Shown: positions 1 through 9,177 of the stretch, piece after piece
How the letters are laid out: the number at the start of each line of letters is the position of its first letter
How positions within the stretch are numbered: the stretch's first letter is position 1
Assembly (NCBI GenBank): GCA_036397095.1
Contig: DASWJQ010000090.1
Location: 1-18,114, forward strand
Length of the DNA: 18,114 nt
DNA from: DASWJQ01 sp036397095
GTDB lineage: Bacteria; Chloroflexota; Anaerolineae; Anaerolineales; E44-bin32
Direction: 5' to 3'
The notes under the pieces: model-generated
The model's database searches: none
Told to the model about the DNA's origin: nothing
The model's input: only the letters and a program-made list of their open reading frames with translations
Position numbers and translations under genes: made by a program

Positions 1-1445
1 TCGGGTAGATTGCTCGGCGCTTGGCTCAAGCGGGCAAGGAATGGGCCCTCGAGATCGAGCTTGAACAGCTCCTGGCCGAGCTGCACGACGCGGCCAGCGT
101 AGCGCAGCACCTGAACCGTCTCGATCCCCGAGATGTCATCGAAGAACCAGCCACAGCTGGCATACATCAGCATGGCGTGCCGCTGCAGTTCGAGCAATTT
201 CAGGCAGGTGACCCGGTCCGCCGGCTCAAGTGAGCTGTTGCCGTGCTCCGCCAGGAAACGGTCGACGTTCTCCGGCGTCCGGTCGAGCACAACCTGGATA
301 TAGTCGTGGCGCGCCTGCCACGGATCGGCCAGGTAGCCCCGCCCCATCTCCTCGAACGGCCCGGCCACGGCGTCCCTCAGTCCATCGAGCGCTTCGCGCA
401 GTGGACCCCGCCAGGCTTGCTGCCAGCCCGGATGTCCGCCGCTGTTGCAGCCGCAGTCGGATCGCCAACGCTCGATACCGTGGGCACAACTCCAGGAGGT
501 CTCCTCTTTGATCTGAACCTCATGGGTCGGCGGAAAGCGCTCCAGATGCTCTCCATAGTTGGTCAGTCGGGCGATTCCCTCCCGCTCCAGGTACTCGAGG
601 GCAAACGCCAACGCCATGTCACCATAACGGTGATGGTGGCCATAGGTCTCGCCATCGGTGGCAATGTGCACCAACTGCGGCCACGTCCGCTGCTCCGAGA
701 ACGCGTCGGCCAGCCGGTCGGCCAGCGTTTCACCGCGACTGAGCAGCCCTTCAAACGCTACGGCCCGCGACACGCGCCCGTCATAGAAGAAGATTGTCAA
801 AGTCCGGCCGGAAGGCAGCTCGATCAGGTATGGACGGCTGGGGTCAATCCCGCCGCCTTCGACCTGCCGCCAGTTCTTGTCGCCCAGCTTGCGGACTCGG
901 CCGGCCTGGTGGGGGGCCAGGATGGTGAACCGAAGACCGGCCTCGGCCAGCAACTCAAGGCTGGCGAGATCGACCGCCGTTTCCGGCAACCACATCCCTT
1001 CGGCGGACCGGCCAAAGCGGGCCTGGAAGTCATGCAGCCCCCAGGCGATCAAAGTCTGTCGGTCGCGCAGGTTGGCCAGCGGCATAATCATGTGGTTGTA
1101 GACCTGGGCCAGCGCCGAGCCGTGACCCGAGAAACGCGCCTGGCTGCGGCGGTCGGCCTCGAGGATCGCCTGGTAGGTCTCGGGATCGGCCGTCTCCATC
1201 CAGGCCAGCAGCGTCGGTCCAAAGTTGAAACTGATACGCTCGTAGTTGTTGACGATCTGGCTGATACGGCCGTCCTCGTCGAGGATGCGCGAGGCGGCGT
1301 TGGGCGCGTACGACTCGTCGTTGACCCGCTCGTTCCAGTCGTGATACGGGTAAGCCGACTCCTGGGCCTCAATTGCTTCCAGCCACGGGTTCTCGCGCGG
1401 CGGCTGGTAGAAGTGGCCGTGGATGGTGACGTAGCGGTCCGTCAC
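1..1445 (-). CDS. Glycoside hydrolase family 57 protein, DUF3536 type (3' end beyond window)
   Basis: The minus strand reads open from a GTG at 1445 to the window edge, about 481 codons; the C-terminal part is missing (family members are often near 800 residues, from memory). The N-terminus has HGHFYQPPRENPWL, typical of GH57/DUF3536. GMWLPE near residues 150-155 contains the likely nucleophile Glu155, and ATDGETYGHHH near 262-271 contains the likely acid Asp264. A cysteine-containing EETSWSCAHG segment follows, as in this subfamily. GH57 enzymes act on alpha-glucans with a retaining mechanism; the substrate of the DUF3536 branch is not settled to my knowledge. An in-frame TAA lies just upstream at 1464-1466 and there is no ATG between, so GTG is the only reasonable start, with a weak ribosome binding site. 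It follows glgB in the same direction, which supports a role in glycogen or maltodextrin metabolism. The family call is firm; the exact activity is not. Confidence 0.88.
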   Translation of the reverse strand, partial: MTDRYVTIHGHFYQPPRENPWLEAIEAQESAYPYHDWNERVNDESYAPNAASRILDEDGRISQIVNNYERISFNFGPTLLAWMETADPETYQAILEADRRSQARFSGHGSALAQVYNHMIMPLANLRDRQTLIAWGLHDFQARFGRSAEGMWLPETAVDLASLELLAEAGLRFTILAPHQAGRVRKLGDKNWRQVEGGGIDPSRPYLIELPSGRTLTIFFYDGRVSRAVAFEGLLSRGETLADRLADAFSEQRTWPQLVHIATDGETYGHHHRYGDMALAFALEYLEREGIARLTNYGEHLERFPPTHEVQIKEETSWSCAHGIERWRSDCGCNSGGHPGWQQAWRGPLREALDGLRDAVAGPFEEMGRGYLADPWQARHDYIQVVLDRTPENVDRFLAEHGNSSLEPADRVTCLKLLELQRHAMLMYASCGWFFDDISGIETVQVLRYAGRVVQLGQELFKLDLEGPFLARLSQAPSNLP

Positions 1446-1474
1446 GCGCCGGGCCCGCTTTCGTTAGGAAAGCC

Positions 1475-1522
1475 AACCACAAAGGCGCAAAGGACACCCA
1501 GGTCATGATAGGGGCACAAAGC
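1475..1522. repeat. AACCACAAAGG...CACAAAG intergenic repeat copy
   Basis: The spacer between the GH57 gene and glgB holds AACCACAAAGGCGCAAAGG followed about 20 nt later by GGGGCACAAAG. The same wording occurs in both arms of the larger element at 3603-3724 between glgB and treS. It is non-coding on both strands as far as I can tell, and its role is unknown. Confidence 0.6.
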
Positions 1523-1598
1523 GAGCCTTGTTGCGCAGGGGGGCCTGGGCGTTGGGGCTCGGTTCCGTAGACCTCTCGCCCTTCCGATATTGGTGAGT

Positions 1599-3575
1599 TC
1601 ACGCATCAGCGGTCATTTGTGTCTCCGGCTTGAGGTAAAGGACCCCCAGCGGCGGAACGGTCAAGGTCAGCGAATAGGGGTGACCGTGGCTTGGCAGCGG
1701 CGCCGCCTCGACGCTGCCCAGGTTTCCCTGGCCACTGCCATAGTAGTCCTTGGCGTCGCTGTTGTTAAGCTCCAGCCAGCGGCCGCCCTGGGGGACCCCC
1801 AGCCGGTAGTTATGTCGCACAACCGGCGTGAAATTGGCCACGATCAACAGCGGCGGCCCGCCGCCGGGCTCACGCCGGAAGAAGCTGATGACCGACTGTT
1901 CCCAATCGTTGGGCTCAAGCCAGGCGAAGCCCTCCGGCTCGAAATCGGCCGCGTGCAACGCCGGCTCTTGACGGTACAGCTGATTGAGGTCTTGCAGATA
2001 GCGCATCAGCCCTCGGTGCGGCTTGTGCTCAAGCAGGTGCCACTCGAGGCTGCCGTCGTGGTTCCATTCGGCCCGCTGGCCGAATTCGTCGCCCATGAAG
2101 AAGAGCTTCTTGCCCGGTTGAGCATACATGTAGCCGTAGAGCGCCCGCAGGTTGGCAAACTTCTGCCAGTCGTCACCCGGCATCTTGTTCAAGAGTGAGC
2201 CCTTGCCATGGACCACCTCATCATGCGACAGAGCCAACATGAAGTTCTCCTGGAAGGCGTACAACAGGCGAAAGGTCAGGTTTTTGTGGTGATACTTACG
2301 GTGGACCGGCTCCTTGATCATGTACTCGAGCGTATCGTGCATCCAGCCCATATCCCACTTCATGCCAAAGCCAAGGCCACCGAGATAGATCGGCCGTGAG
2401 ACCATCGGCCACGCGGTTGACTCCTCCGCGATCATCTGCACATCGGGGAAGCGTTCGTAGACCACCGTATTCAGCCGGCGCAGAAACTCAATCGCTTCGA
2501 GGTTTTCACGCCCGCCGTAGCGGTTGGGTATCCATTTGCCCTGCTCGCGCGAGTAGTCGAGGTAGAGCATCGAGGCGACGGCGTCGACCCGCAGCCCGTC
2601 CACGTGAAACTTGTCTAGCCAATAGAGGGCACTGCTGATCAAAAAACTGCGCACCTCATCGCGCCCGTAATTGAATATATAGGAACCCCAGTCGGGGTGG
2701 TAACCCTGACGCGGGTCGGCGTGTTCGAGCAGGTGGGTGCCGTCAAAAAAAGCCAAGCCATGTTCGTCGGTTGGGAAGTGCGACGGCACCCAATCCAAGA
2801 TCACTCCGTAGCCGGCCTGATGCAATTGGTCGACCAGATACATGAAGTCTTGCGGCGACCCAAAACGGCTGGTCGGGGCGAAGTAGCCCGTCGTTTGGTA
2901 GCCCCATGATCCGGCGAATGGGTGTTCCATGACCGGCAGAAACTCGACATGGGTGACACCCAATTGTCCGAGATGGTCGATCAGTTTGGGCGCCAGCTCA
3001 CGATAGCTAAGCGAGCGGTTGCCCTCTTCCGGCAGCCGCTGCCACGAGCCAAGATGCATCTCATAGACCGAGATGGGCGCTTCCAGGCTGTTGTGCTGGT
3101 GACGGGACCGCATCCAGGCCTGGTCACCCCACTCGTACTCCATGTCCCACACGAGGGAGGCGGTGCGCGGCGGAAGCTCGCTATAGCGGGCGAATGGGTC
3201 CGCCTTGTCGGCGCGGTAGCCGTCGACCTTGGAAGCGATATGGTATTTGTACACTTGCCCCGCGCCGACGCCGGGCACAAAGCCGTGCCAGATGCCGGAC
3301 TGGCTCCGAACGGACAGTGGATGAGCGCCGCGGTCCCACTCGTTGAAATCGCCAACCACGCTGACATAGTCGGCGTTGGGTGCCCAGACGGCGAAGTAGG
3401 TGCCAGCCTGGCCATCCACTTCCATTGGATGGGATCCAAGCTTCTCCTGGAGCCCGAAGTGGCTGCCTTCATTGAACAGAAACAGATCGTCATCGGTCAG
3501 GCGGTTGACGTCGGTGCGCACCGCCACCGGCTTGGCCTCCGGCTTCTTGCTACCTGATCGTTTGCTCTTGGCCAT
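1599..3575 (-). CDS. glgB: 1,4-alpha-glucan branching enzyme GlgB (GH13)
   Basis: GlgB cuts an alpha-1,4-glucan chain and re-attaches it through an alpha-1,6 bond, making branches in glycogen; it is cytoplasmic. The 658-residue protein has an N-terminal CBM48-like beta domain (about 35-150, with FAVWAPNADYVSVVGDFNEW), a GH13 barrel (about 165-520) and a C-terminal beta domain. GH13 signatures are present: DWVPSHF near 261, DGLRVDAV with nucleophile Asp331, AEES with acid Glu384, and LSHDEVVHGKG with Asp452. The length fits short-form GlgB without the extra N1 module. I start at the ATG at 3575 because GGAG lies 5 nt upstream; a TTG one codon earlier would be too close to it. It is transcribed after the treS fusion and before the GH57 gene. 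Here it probably branches the linear glucan made by GlgE. Confidence 0.97.
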   Translation of the reverse strand: MAKSKRSGSKKPEAKPVAVRTDVNRLTDDDLFLFNEGSHFGLQEKLGSHPMEVDGQAGTYFAVWAPNADYVSVVGDFNEWDRGAHPLSVRSQSGIWHGFVPGVGAGQVYKYHIASKVDGYRADKADPFARYSELPPRTASLVWDMEYEWGDQAWMRSRHQHNSLEAPISVYEMHLGSWQRLPEEGNRSLSYRELAPKLIDHLGQLGVTHVEFLPVMEHPFAGSWGYQTTGYFAPTSRFGSPQDFMYLVDQLHQAGYGVILDWVPSHFPTDEHGLAFFDGTHLLEHADPRQGYHPDWGSYIFNYGRDEVRSFLISSALYWLDKFHVDGLRVDAVASMLYLDYSREQGKWIPNRYGGRENLEAIEFLRRLNTVVYERFPDVQMIAEESTAWPMVSRPIYLGGLGFGMKWDMGWMHDTLEYMIKEPVHRKYHHKNLTFRLLYAFQENFMLALSHDEVVHGKGSLLNKMPGDDWQKFANLRALYGYMYAQPGKKLFFMGDEFGQRAEWNHDGSLEWHLLEHKPHRGLMRYLQDLNQLYRQEPALHAADFEPEGFAWLEPNDWEQSVISFFRREPGGGPPLLIVANFTPVVRHNYRLGVPQGGRWLELNNSDAKDYYGSGQGNLGSVEAAPLPSHGHPYSLTLTVPPLGVLYLKPETQMTADA

Positions 3576-3602
3576 CAATTCTCCTTCGGCTCAGGGGAAA
3601 TC

Positions 3603-3724
3603 AACCACGAAGACTTGAAGTGCACAAAGTACTTGGAAGGAGCACAAAGGGGTGATTGGTAATCTGATCTTGTTCCCTTTGTGTTCCCGTCTTATCCCTT
3701 TGTGTACTTGGCGCCTTTGTGGTT
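3603..3724. repeat. Imperfect long inverted repeat with CACAAAG periodicity
   Basis: The left arm (3603-3651) begins AACCACGAAG and contains two CACAAAG words. The right arm (about 3672-3724), read on the other strand, begins AACCACAAAGG and carries CACAAAG words at nearly the same spacing. The arms are separated by about 20 nt and could fold into a long, mismatched hairpin filling most of the treS-glgB spacer. A third partial copy is at 1475-1522. It may be a non-autonomous mobile repeat, or may reduce read-through from treS into glgB. Neither use is demonstrated by the sequence. Confidence 0.65.
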
Positions 3725-3760
3725 ACCCTTCACTTCGCCCGGCGTCGCCTCATTGCTGGC

Positions 3761-6700
3761 TCACAGGTCGGGCCACGATTCCAGGATATCGAGTACGCCC
3801 TTGAGCGGAACCGGCAGCCAGTCCGGTCGATTGTTCATCTCATAGTGAATTTCGTACACTGCCTTGTCAAGCAGATAGGCGCGCAGCAAAATCGCCAGAT
3901 CGTCCCCGGTTGGCAAGAACGGTTCGCCCTCGACCTGCGCCAGGTAGCCGCCGAGAAAGATCGCCGACGACCAGCGGCCCCAGATATCGGCCCAAGGCAG
4001 CAGGGTTTCCCTATCCTCCGGCCGAACGGTGGCCACATCATGGGACCGCAGGGCGGTGTTGGCGGCATAGTCAAACGAGCGCAGCATACCGGCCACATCG
4101 CGCAACGCCGAGCGCTTTAGCCGGCGCTCGCTGGCCGGCCGCGCTGGCTCACCTTCGAAATCGATGATGATGAAGTCTTTGCCGGTGTACAGCACCTGAC
4201 CCAGGTGGTAGTCGCCATGGATGCGGATCAATTCAGTTCCGATCTGGCACTTGGTGATGGACCGGAGCGCCTCGAGCAACTCGGCCTCGGCCGCCAACAC
4301 CTGCTCGGCCAACTGGCGGGTTCCGGCCGGCAGTTCGGCGCGTGCTTGCTCCAGCGACTGCAGAGTTCGCCGGCCGGAACTGCGCATCGATTGATAGATC
4401 GAACGAAGTCGCAGTTTGGTAAGCGGCTCGGGGGCATAGGCGGGGTCGTCGCGTTCCGCTGCCAGTGCCTGATGCAACTGGCCGGTACGCTGGCCCAACA
4501 GGGCTGCCACTCCAGGGTAGGGCTCCAGCCAGTCTTCCACGGCTGGCGGGGGACTGACGTCAGCCAAGCTTAGCGCATTGCCGGCCGGGATGGGCGGCCC
4601 CGAGGGAAGTTCGGCGGCGGAGGTTAACACCCGCTCGTAGAACCGGCCGACCTCATCGAGCGTGAAGGCAAAGGCATCGCCCTGGGAGCTGACAAATTCT
4701 TGCAGAATGCCGATCGTCCACGGCTCGCCCTTGTCCCGCTCGTAGCTCAAGGAGCCAGCCACCTTGGGCACATAGGGGAAACCGCGGCGGGTCAGGTAGC
4801 CTCCCAGCTCCAGGTCTGGATTGGGCCCGGGCTCCACCTTGCGGTACAGCTTGAGAAACAGCCGGTCGCCATAGGCCACGGCCGAGTTGCTTTGTTCCAC
4901 CCTCAGCAGGTTGGGCGCCGGCAGCGGGTCGTCACCGGCCAGCTCACGGAAGGGAGGATCCCGCTGCGCCACCAGTTCGCCGTGTTGGTTGCGCCAGCGG
5001 CTCTTCCGGTCGATCCCGTGCAGCAGGGTTTCGGCCAGACGCGGTTCGCCGAGAGCGTCATACAGCACACCGGCCTCGCCGGGATCATCGGTTTGAAGCC
5101 AGGCCAGCACGACTCCGGGCGAATGGCGGGCGACATCGGCCGCCCGGTCGCCGGTGGCGAAGGCCAACGGCAGCGCATAGTTCTCCGGATCTCCATCCGT
5201 GTACTCGACCGACAGCAGCGCCAGCACAGCCTGCGAGTCGTCGAAATCTACCGGGACGGCGTCCTGCACCTGGACTTGCCGGATGCGCCGGGCCTTGCCC
5301 CCAAACCAACGCTGCTGGCGCAGAAATTCGGGCAGGACCCGGCGCAGGCCCTCCGAACCACCGTCGGCCAGCTGCCGTTGCCAGTGGCCCTTAGCGGGCA
5401 GTGACGGAATCTCGCTTTCAACTTCGGCGAGCTCAACCGGCCGCCCGTCCACGCGCTGTGGTTCAAGGGAGAACCAGTAGAAGGCATGAGGGCCCAGGGT
5501 GATGAAATACGGCAGATCGCCGATCGGAGGGAAACGCGAACGGCCAAACAGCTCCACCGGTAGCATGCCGTTGAATTCCGACAGGTCGAGCTCGGCGTAT
5601 TGTGAGAAACGCGACAGGTTGTAGACCAACAGCAGCTGCTCGTCCTCGAAGCGGCGGACAAATGCCAGCACTTTGCGGTTCTGAAGCGTAAGAAATTGAA
5701 GGCTGCCCCGGCTGAAGGCGGTCAACGACTTGCGCAATGCAATCAAACGCTTCGTCCACCACAACAGCGAATGCGGGTTGTTCTGGTGGGCTTCGACATT
5801 GACCGTTTCGTAGTGGTATTCGGGATCGATGATGATGGGCAGATAAAGCTGCTGGGGGTTAGCGCGAGAGAAGCCGGCGTTGCGATCGGCGCTCCACTGC
5901 ATTGGGGTGCGCACGCCGTTGCGGTCACCCAGGTAGATGTTGTCCCCCATCCCGATTTCGTCGCCGTAGTACAGCACCGGCGTGCCCGGCAGCGACAGCA
6001 GCAGGCCGTTCATCAGCTCGATCTTGCGCCGGTTGTTGCTCAGCAGAGGCGCTAACCTCCGGCGGATGCCCAGGTTAATGCGGGCCTGCGGCTCTTGGGC
6101 GTAGACGCGGTACATGTAGTCCCGCTCCTCATCGGTGACCATCTCCAAGGTCAGCTCGTCATGGTTGCGCAGGAAGATGGCCCATTGACAGGACTCGGGG
6201 ATGTCGGGCGTCTGCTCGAGAATGTCGAGCACCGGAAACGAGTCTTCCATTTGGATGGCCATGAACAGGCGAGGCATCAAAGGGAAATGGAAAGCCATGT
6301 GGCATTCATCGCCCCGGCCGAAATAGGTGACCGAGTCCTCGGGCCACTGATTGGCCTCCGCCAGGAACAACCGGTCGTCATATTTGGTGTCTAGGTGACC
6401 TCGCAGCTCCTTAAGAAACTGGTGCGTTTCAGGCAGGTTTTCACAGGAGGTGCCCTCGCGCTCATACAGGTAGGGGATGGCATCCAGGCGCAGTCCATCA
6501 ACCCCCATATCCAGCCAGAAGTCCATCACCTGGCGGATAGCCTCATGCACCTCCCGGTTATCGAAGTTCAGATCGGGTTGATGGCTATAGAAACGGTGCC
6601 AGTAGTAGGCGTTGGCCACCGGATCCCAGGTCCAATTGGAGGCCTCGAAGTCCTGGAAGATTACGCGCGCTTGCTGATAGCGGTCGGGCGTGTCGCTCCA

Positions 6701-7108
6701 GACGTAGTAGTCGCGCCAGCGGCTGCCCGGCTTCGCCCGCCGGGCGCGCTGGAACCACTGATGCTGGTCCGACGTATGGTTGATTACCAGCTCAGTGATG
6801 ACGCGCATACCGCGGTCGTGAGCCTCAGACAGGAAGGCGCGGAACTCGCGCAGCGTGCCGTATGCCGGGTGTATGCGGCGGTAGTCGGCGATGTCGTAGC
6901 CGTCGTCACGCAGCGGCGAGGGATAGAAAGGTAGCAGCCACAAGGCGGTGACACCCAAGTCCTGCAAGTAGCCCAGCTTGGCGCGCAATCCGCGGAAGTC
7001 GCCGACCCCGTCGCCATCACTGTCGGCAAACGCCCGAACATGCAGTTCGTAGATGATCGCGTCCTTGTACCACTGAGGGTCCCGATCGAGCCCGGCCGTC
7101 ACAACCAT
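3761..7108 (-). CDS. treS: Trehalose synthase - maltokinase fusion (TreS-Mak)
   Basis: This is a bifunctional protein of 1115 residues. The N-terminal GH13 domain (about 1-560) is trehalose synthase, interconverting trehalose and maltose: DPQWYKDAIIYELHVRAF near the start, ELVINHTSDQH, GLRLDAIPYL with nucleophile Asp209, LAEANQWP with Glu251, and LRNHDEL with Asp317. The C-terminal part (about 575-1115) is maltokinase, which phosphorylates maltose to maltose-1-phosphate with ATP. It opens with LPEFLRQQRWFGGKAR and has the kinase-like IHGDYHLGQV (catalytic Asp966) and DFEGEP (metal-binding Asp983). I chose the ATG at 7108, 13 nt after the glgE stop; AGGAG overlapping the glgE stop codon lies 10 nt upstream. 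A TTG start at 7138 would overlap glgE and has no such site. Fusion of the two enzymes is known in other bacteria and channels maltose to GlgE. Confidence 0.96.
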   Translation of the reverse strand: MVVTAGLDRDPQWYKDAIIYELHVRAFADSDGDGVGDFRGLRAKLGYLQDLGVTALWLLPFYPSPLRDDGYDIADYRRIHPAYGTLREFRAFLSEAHDRGMRVITELVINHTSDQHQWFQRARRAKPGSRWRDYYVWSDTPDRYQQARVIFQDFEASNWTWDPVANAYYWHRFYSHQPDLNFDNREVHEAIRQVMDFWLDMGVDGLRLDAIPYLYEREGTSCENLPETHQFLKELRGHLDTKYDDRLFLAEANQWPEDSVTYFGRGDECHMAFHFPLMPRLFMAIQMEDSFPVLDILEQTPDIPESCQWAIFLRNHDELTLEMVTDEERDYMYRVYAQEPQARINLGIRRRLAPLLSNNRRKIELMNGLLLSLPGTPVLYYGDEIGMGDNIYLGDRNGVRTPMQWSADRNAGFSRANPQQLYLPIIIDPEYHYETVNVEAHQNNPHSLLWWTKRLIALRKSLTAFSRGSLQFLTLQNRKVLAFVRRFEDEQLLLVYNLSRFSQYAELDLSEFNGMLPVELFGRSRFPPIGDLPYFITLGPHAFYWFSLEPQRVDGRPVELAEVESEIPSLPAKGHWQRQLADGGSEGLRRVLPEFLRQQRWFGGKARRIRQVQVQDAVPVDFDDSQAVLALLSVEYTDGDPENYALPLAFATGDRAADVARHSPGVVLAWLQTDDPGEAGVLYDALGEPRLAETLLHGIDRKSRWRNQHGELVAQRDPPFRELAGDDPLPAPNLLRVEQSNSAVAYGDRLFLKLYRKVEPGPNPDLELGGYLTRRGFPYVPKVAGSLSYERDKGEPWTIGILQEFVSSQGDAFAFTLDEVGRFYERVLTSAAELPSGPPIPAGNALSLADVSPPPAVEDWLEPYPGVAALLGQRTGQLHQALAAERDDPAYAPEPLTKLRLRSIYQSMRSSGRRTLQSLEQARAELPAGTRQLAEQVLAAEAELLEALRSITKCQIGTELIRIHGDYHLGQVLYTGKDFIIIDFEGEPARPASERRLKRSALRDVAGMLRSFDYAANTALRSHDVATVRPEDRETLLPWADIWGRWSSAIFLGGYLAQVEGEPFLPTGDDLAILLRAYLLDKAVYEIHYEMNNRPDWLPVPLKGVLDILESWPDL

Positions 7109-7121
7109 GCGGGGTCTGCTC

Positions 7122-9125
7122 CTAAAGGAAATACTCAAAATCGTGTTCCGAGCGCAGGTGGCGGCGCACTCGGAAGACGTGGGCGGGCAATAGGAGCGGG
7201 TTGAGTTCGACGAAGTTGCGCCCGCCGCGCCAGTTGAAACGGCTGTCGGTCAGCAGGTCATGGACCTGAAAATTCTCTTCATGACCAAGGCCCAGCTCAG
7301 CCAGATCGAGATCGAGCCAGCCCCCTTGCGTGTGATACGGGTCCACATTGGCCACGACCAAGATGACATTTTTGCGATCGGTTGAGCGCTTGCTGTAGAC
7401 CAGCATCTGGTCATTGTCGATCCCATGGAAGCGCAGGCTGGTATTGCGCTGCAGCGCAGGATTGTCGCGCCGCACCCGGTTGATCCGGCTGATAAGCTGG
7501 CGCATCGGCTTGGCCGAATCGGTGTCCCACTGACGGATCTGATACTTCTCCGAGTGCAGGTACTCCTCGCTGCCTGCTTGCAGCGGCCGCCCTTCCGCGA
7601 CCTCGAAGGCCGGTCCATACAAGCCGTAATTGGCGGACAGCGTCGCCGCCAACACAAGGCGCAAACGGAAGGCCGGCGGCCCGCCTGACTGCAGGAATTC
7701 GGTCAGGATGTCGGGCGTGTTAGGCCATAGGTTTGGGCGAAAGTACTCGGCCTGCGGAGGCCGGGTCAGCTCCTCCAGGTAGCTCCGAAGTTCCCAGCTG
7801 CTGTTGCGCCAGGTGAAGTAGGTATAGGACTGGGTGAAACCAACCTTGGCCAGCTGATGCATCACCTTTGGCCTGGTGAATGCTTCCGACAGAAAGATGA
7901 TGTCGGGCCGGTTGGCGTGGATTTCGCTGATCAGCCAGTGCCAGAAGGCGAAAGGCTTGGTGTGCGGGTTGTCGACGCGGAAGATTCGCACTCCCTGCTC
8001 GACCCAGTAGTCGACGATGGATCTGAGCTCGTCCCACAGGGCACGCCAGTCCTCGGTTTCGAAATCAAACGGATAGATGTCCTGGTACTTCTTGGGCGGG
8101 TTCTCGGCATACTGGATGCTGCCATCCGGACGCCGGCGGAACCACTCGGGATGTTGTTCCACGTACGGGTGGTCCGGCGAACATTGGTAGGCCAAATCAA
8201 GGGCCACTTCCATTTTGTGCTGCTCAGCGGCTTTAACCAAAGCCTTGAAATCCGTCAGATCCCCGAGCTCGGGATGGATCGCCTTGTGGCCACCCTCCGG
8301 ACCGCCGATCGCCCATGGACTGCCTGGATCGCCGGGGCCAGCCTGCGGCTCATTGTTGGGACCCTTGCGGTGACTGGTGCCGATAGGATGAATCGGTGAC
8401 AGATATAGCACGTCAAAGCCCATCTCAGCGATTGACGGCAGCTCCCCGATGACATCCTGCAATGTGCCGTGGACGCTCAGGTCGGATGTGACCGAACGCG
8501 GGAACAACTCGTACCAGGCGCTGAAGCCGGCCCGCTCCCGGTCGACGGTGACCGACAGAATCCGGTCGTATTCGGTCGCCAGGCTGCGGTCGGGGAACCG
8601 ATCGGCCAGCTCGCGCAGGCTGCTGCTCAGGGCCAGTTCGGCCTGGCGGGCGCTGCCCTTGCCGGAGTCCAGGCTGTCAGCGGCGGCCTGAAGCTCCTTG
8701 CCGGCCGACTTGTCACCGGCTTGGCCGGCGCGCTTGGCCGCCTGGGCCAACAACGAGGCGCCGGCCTTCAGGTCGAGCGAGACTTGCTGGCCGGCGTCGA
8801 GCTTCTTCGCCAGATCTCGCTGCCAGGTGTGAAAGTGGTCGACCCACGCATGGATCGTGTATTCGAATGTTCCAAGGTCATCGGGCGTGAAGCTGGCCCG
8901 CCAGCGGTCGTCGGGGCCGTGTTCCATGGGCAGCTCGTGCCAGCTGCCACTCGCCTGTTTGCGGTAACGCAGCCGGGCGGCCAAGGCATCATGGCCATCG
9001 GCAAAGATATCGGCCGTGACCGCCAGACTTTCACCGAGAATGCGCTTGACCGGATAGCGGCCTCCATCGACGGCCGGTTCAATCGCCTGTACGACAGCCC
9101 GCTGCCGGCCAGCTGGTTCCTTCAT
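7122..9125 (-). CDS. glgE: Alpha-1,4-glucan:maltose-1-phosphate maltosyltransferase GlgE
   Basis: GlgE extends alpha-1,4-glucan chains with maltosyl units from maltose-1-phosphate. From the ATG at 9125 it is 667 residues, close to the Streptomyces enzyme. The N-terminal beta domain (about 15-105, with YPVKRILGESLAVTADIFADG) and an inserted helical stretch (about 110-180) precede the GH13_3 catalytic domain. Key motifs are GVRIFRVDNPHTKPFAFW with nucleophile Asp385, FLSEAFTRP with Glu414, and NTPDIL with Asp472. A GTG at 9131 is a real alternative start: AGGTGG lies 6 nt before it, while GGGG lies 5 nt before the ATG. A TTG at 9191 sits inside the palindrome at 9178-9203 and is unlikely. GlgE, TreS-Mak and GlgB adjacent to each other reconstitute the GlgE pathway described in mycobacteria and Streptomyces. 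Confidence 0.97.
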   Translation of the reverse strand: MKEPAGRQRAVVQAIEPAVDGGRYPVKRILGESLAVTADIFADGHDALAARLRYRKQASGSWHELPMEHGPDDRWRASFTPDDLGTFEYTIHAWVDHFHTWQRDLAKKLDAGQQVSLDLKAGASLLAQAAKRAGQAGDKSAGKELQAAADSLDSGKGSARQAELALSSSLRELADRFPDRSLATEYDRILSVTVDRERAGFSAWYELFPRSVTSDLSVHGTLQDVIGELPSIAEMGFDVLYLSPIHPIGTSHRKGPNNEPQAGPGDPGSPWAIGGPEGGHKAIHPELGDLTDFKALVKAAEQHKMEVALDLAYQCSPDHPYVEQHPEWFRRRPDGSIQYAENPPKKYQDIYPFDFETEDWRALWDELRSIVDYWVEQGVRIFRVDNPHTKPFAFWHWLISEIHANRPDIIFLSEAFTRPKVMHQLAKVGFTQSYTYFTWRNSSWELRSYLEELTRPPQAEYFRPNLWPNTPDILTEFLQSGGPPAFRLRLVLAATLSANYGLYGPAFEVAEGRPLQAGSEEYLHSEKYQIRQWDTDSAKPMRQLISRINRVRRDNPALQRNTSLRFHGIDNDQMLVYSKRSTDRKNVILVVANVDPYHTQGGWLDLDLAELGLGHEENFQVHDLLTDSRFNWRGGRNFVELNPLLLPAHVFRVRRHLRSEHDFEYFL

Positions 9126-9177
9126 CGCCACCCCAGTCCACCTAAGATCCCGGCCATACTGCAAAGCCGGGTTGACC

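Noticed and set aside
243..1508. Long plus-strand open frame of 421 codons
   Set aside because: It is antisense to the GH57 gene, whose frame has clear family motifs. The plus-strand product shows no recognisable domain and is explained by high GC and codon bias.
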